DNA of 64,000 nucleotides from an uncultured Anaerolineales bacterium (GTDB lineage: Bacteria; Chloroflexota; Anaerolineae; Anaerolineales; UBA6663): NCBI GenBank assembly GCA_937952305.1, contig CALFZO010000139.1, positions 79,012 to 143,011 on the forward strand, written 5' to 3'. The notes under the pieces were generated by a model that was given only the letters and a program-made list of their open reading frames with translations, ran no database searches and was not told the DNA's origin. The position numbers and the translations under genes were made by a program. Shown here in pieces: positions 61,976 through 64,000 of this stretch. Each line of letters starts with the position of its first letter. Position 1 is the stretch's first letter.

Positions 61976-63880
61976 ATGCCCAAGTCACCGACCTCACCCA
62001 TGGAAGGCGAAGTTATTCACCCCGATGCCGCCGTCATGAGCCAGGCGAACGTGCCGGATTGGGAGGCGCTGGCCGAGTACGCGCGCGACGATCTGGCGGG
62101 TTTCTGGGCGCAGCGCGCCGAAGAGTTGGAGTGGTTCAAGAAGTGGGACCAGGTCCTGGACGACAGCCGGGCGCCGTTCTACAAGTGGTTCGTCGGCGGC
62201 CGGACCAACATCGTCCACAACGCCATCGACCGCCATCTCAAGACCTGGCGCCGCAACAAGCTCGCCCTGATCTGGGAGAGCGAAGACGGCAAGGACCACC
62301 GCACCTACTCCTACTTCGCCATGAACCGCGAAGTCAACCGCTGGGGCAACCTCCTCAAGGCCATGGGCGTCCAGAAGGGCGACCGCGTCACCATCTACCT
62401 GCCGCGCATCCCTGAGATCGTCTTCGCCATGCTCGCCTGCGCCAAGATCGGCGCCGTCCACTCGGTCGTCTTCGCCGGCTTCTCGGTCGACGCCCTGCAG
62501 GGCCGCATCGACGACAGCCAGTCCAAGCTCGTCATCTGCGCCGACGGCTCCTGGATCAACGGCAAGATCTTCGAGCTCAAACGCATCGTCGACGACGCCG
62601 TCAAGCGCTGCCCGTCCGTCGAGAACGTCATCGTCGTCAAGCGGACCGGCCACGACGTCCCGATGGACCCTCTGCGCGACCACTGGTACCACGCCCTGGC
62701 CGCCCTGCCCGTAGCCAACGGCAAGTGCCCCACCGAAGCCCTGGATGCCGAGGACCCGCTCTACATCCTCTACACCTCCGGCTCCACCGGCAAACCCAAG
62801 GCCATCCTGCACACCCACGGCGGCTACATGGTCGGCGTCTATGCCACCCTCAAGTACGTCTTCGACCTCAAGGACGACGACCGCTGGTGGTGCACCGCCG
62901 ACCCCGGCTGGGTCACCGGCCACTCCTACCTGGTCTACGGCCCCATGCTCAACGGCGCCACCTCCTTCATGTTCGAAGGCGGCCCGGCCTACCCCTACCC
63001 CAACCGCTGGTGGCAGTGCGTCGAGCGCTACGGCATCACCGTCTTCTACACGGCCCCCACCGCCATCCGCGGCCTGATGCGCTTCGGCGAAGCCTGGCCT
63101 AACCGCCACGACCTCTCGTCCCTGCGCCTGCTCGGCTCCGTCGGCGAGCCCATCAACCCTGAAGCCTGGAAGTGGTATCACCGCGTCATCGGCAAGACCC
63201 GCTGCCCGATCATGGACACTTGGTGGCAGACCGAGACCGGCATGTTCATGATCACGCCCACCCCGGTCGTCCCGCTCAAGCCCGGCTCCGGCACCCGCCC
63301 CTTCTTCGGCCAGGAAGCCGAGATCCTGGACGAAGCCGGCCAGCCCGTGCCGGACGGCGAAGAAGGCTTCCTGGTCCTCAAGCGCCCGTGGCCGGCCATG
63401 CTGCGCACCATCTACGGCGACGACGAGCGCTACGTCCGCCAGTACTGGAGCAAGTACCCGGGCAAGTACATGGCCGGCGACAGCGCCCGCCGCGACAAGG
63501 ACGGCTACTTCTGGGTCATCGGCCGCACGGACGACGTCATCAAGGTCTCGGGCCACCGCCTGGGCACCGCCGAGATCGAGAGCGCCCTGGTCAGCCACCC
63601 GGCCGTGGCCGAAGCCGCCGCCATCGGCCTGCCCCACGAAGTCAAGGGCAACGCCATCCACACCTTCATCCTGCTGCGCGCCGGCTTCGCGGCCACGCCT
63701 GAACTGGCCGACGAGCTGCGCCAGCACGTGGCCCAGCACCTCGGGCCGATCGCCAAGCCGGACGATATCAAATTCGTCGACAAGCTGCCCAAGACGCGCT
63801 CGGGCAAGATTATGCGCCGGGTCCTGAAAGCCCGCGCCCAGGGCTTGCCGGAAGGGGACGTCACTACGCTCGAAGAGTAG
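61976..63880 (+). CDS. acs: Acetyl-CoA synthetase (acetate-CoA ligase)
   Basis: The protein has 634 residues, typical Acs length. The adenylate-forming P-loop is YTSGSTGKPKA. WWQTETGMFM, GYFWVIGRTDDVIKVSGHRL and the acetylation-lysine motif KTRSGKIMRR are all canonical. It makes acetyl-CoA from acetate, ATP and CoA via acetyl-AMP; propionate is a possible alternative. ATG 61976 has CAGGAG upstream; a GTG at 61913 would add 21 residues without a ribosome binding site. The last 22 codons lie in the first unit of a tandem 86-bp repeat that continues past the stop. Confidence 0.95.
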   Translation: MPKSPTSPMEGEVIHPDAAVMSQANVPDWEALAEYARDDLAGFWAQRAEELEWFKKWDQVLDDSRAPFYKWFVGGRTNIVHNAIDRHLKTWRRNKLALIWESEDGKDHRTYSYFAMNREVNRWGNLLKAMGVQKGDRVTIYLPRIPEIVFAMLACAKIGAVHSVVFAGFSVDALQGRIDDSQSKLVICADGSWINGKIFELKRIVDDAVKRCPSVENVIVVKRTGHDVPMDPLRDHWYHALAALPVANGKCPTEALDAEDPLYILYTSGSTGKPKAILHTHGGYMVGVYATLKYVFDLKDDDRWWCTADPGWVTGHSYLVYGPMLNGATSFMFEGGPAYPYPNRWWQCVERYGITVFYTAPTAIRGLMRFGEAWPNRHDLSSLRLLGSVGEPINPEAWKWYHRVIGKTRCPIMDTWWQTETGMFMITPTPVVPLKPGSGTRPFFGQEAEILDEAGQPVPDGEEGFLVLKRPWPAMLRTIYGDDERYVRQYWSKYPGKYMAGDSARRDKDGYFWVIGRTDDVIKVSGHRLGTAEIESALVSHPAVAEAAAIGLPHEVKGNAIHTFILLRAGFAATPELADELRQHVAQHLGPIAKPDDIKFVDKLPKTRSGKIMRRVLKARAQGLPEGDVTTLEE

Positions 63881-64000
63881 ACGCGGCCAGCCCCGGCGGG
63901 CGCCGGGTCCTGAAAGCCCGCGCCCAGGGCTTGCCGGAAGGGGATGTCACTACGCTCGAAGAGTAGACGCGGCCAGCCCCGGCGGGCGCCGGGTCCTGAA
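63814..64000. repeat. 86-bp tandem repeat across the acs 3' end, running off the window
   Basis: Unit 1 (63814-63899) includes the last acs codons, the stop and the following GC-rich bases. Unit 2 (63900-63985) repeats it with one base changed (GGACGTC to GGATGTC). A third begins at 63986. The period is exactly 86 bp, not a multiple of three, so later units do not extend the protein. Confidence 0.9.

Overview
The window is about 64 kb of very GC-rich DNA with tightly packed genes on both strands. The gene content points to a Chloroflexota (Anaerolineae-like) bacterium. It carries a giant DUF2298 'YYY' membrane protein of the type seen in Chloroflexota and haloarchaea, and a mevalonate kinase next to an isopentenyl phosphate kinase, which fits the alternative mevalonate route known from Roseiflexus-type Chloroflexota. 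It also has T-box control of a tRNA synthetase gene, a DUF5679 zinc-ribbon protein, and several FecR/LysM lipoproteins. TGA is used as an ordinary stop throughout. I see no tRNA, rRNA, CRISPR array, transposase or phage gene.

Layout, left to right. Bases 1-11.5k (minus strand) hold a cell-surface glycan cluster: the start of an M14 carboxypeptidase, two large multi-pass GT39-like proteins, a methyltransferase, a GT4 glycosyltransferase and a flippase-like protein. Bases 11.5-19.8k (minus) hold lepA, a multi-sensor diguanylate cyclase with a small membrane protein, a GH25 lysozyme, tlyA, and a protein with repeated GGD-GDK motifs. Bases 19.9-22.5k (plus) hold a prenyltransferase, mevalonate kinase and isopentenyl phosphate kinase joined by ATGA overlaps. 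Bases 23.3-26.7k (minus) hold a respiratory module: a 35-residue membrane peptide, a two-CW protein, an eight-haem cytochrome c, a Tat-exported 4Fe-4S protein and an NrfD quinone subunit.

Bases 27-36k mix an RNA methyltransferase, a 2-hydroxyacid dehydrogenase, a MerR regulator with a textbook 19-bp-spacer promoter, GyrI-like proteins, two WYL regulators, a hydrolase, a VOC protein and an SH3 protein. Bases 36-42.6k (minus) hold lactate dehydrogenase and an isoleucine T-box leader, followed by an AlaX-type editing enzyme and ileS. The IleS protein has a long basic tail. Bases 42.8-52.6k hold a membrane glycosyltransferase-like protein, a FecR-LysM lipoprotein, DUF503 and DUF4230 proteins, a lipoate ligase, a methyltransferase interrupted by one in-frame UGA, a PIG-L deacetylase, an S51 peptidase, a LuxR-type regulator and an HtrA-like protease.

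Bases 52.7-64k hold the DUF5679 protein, an MBL hydrolase, an RNase HI-like protein, a three-gene ABC-2 exporter, a second FecR-LysM lipoprotein immediately followed by a CHASE2 adenylate cyclase, an FKBP, a small membrane protein, and acetyl-CoA synthetase. The acs 3' end lies in an 86-bp tandem repeat that runs off the window.

The most striking system is the FecR-LysM lipoprotein and cyclase pair at 57.3-61.1k. Three LysM-like repeats are inserted inside the CHASE2 sensor, and the lipoprotein encoded 27 bp upstream also carries LysM. This suggests an envelope-sensing cAMP pathway. Next in interest are the in-frame UGA methyltransferase, the T-box/AlaX/IleS operon, and the orphan cytochrome-FeS-NrfD module. 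No experiment or database search was possible; family names come from motif recognition.
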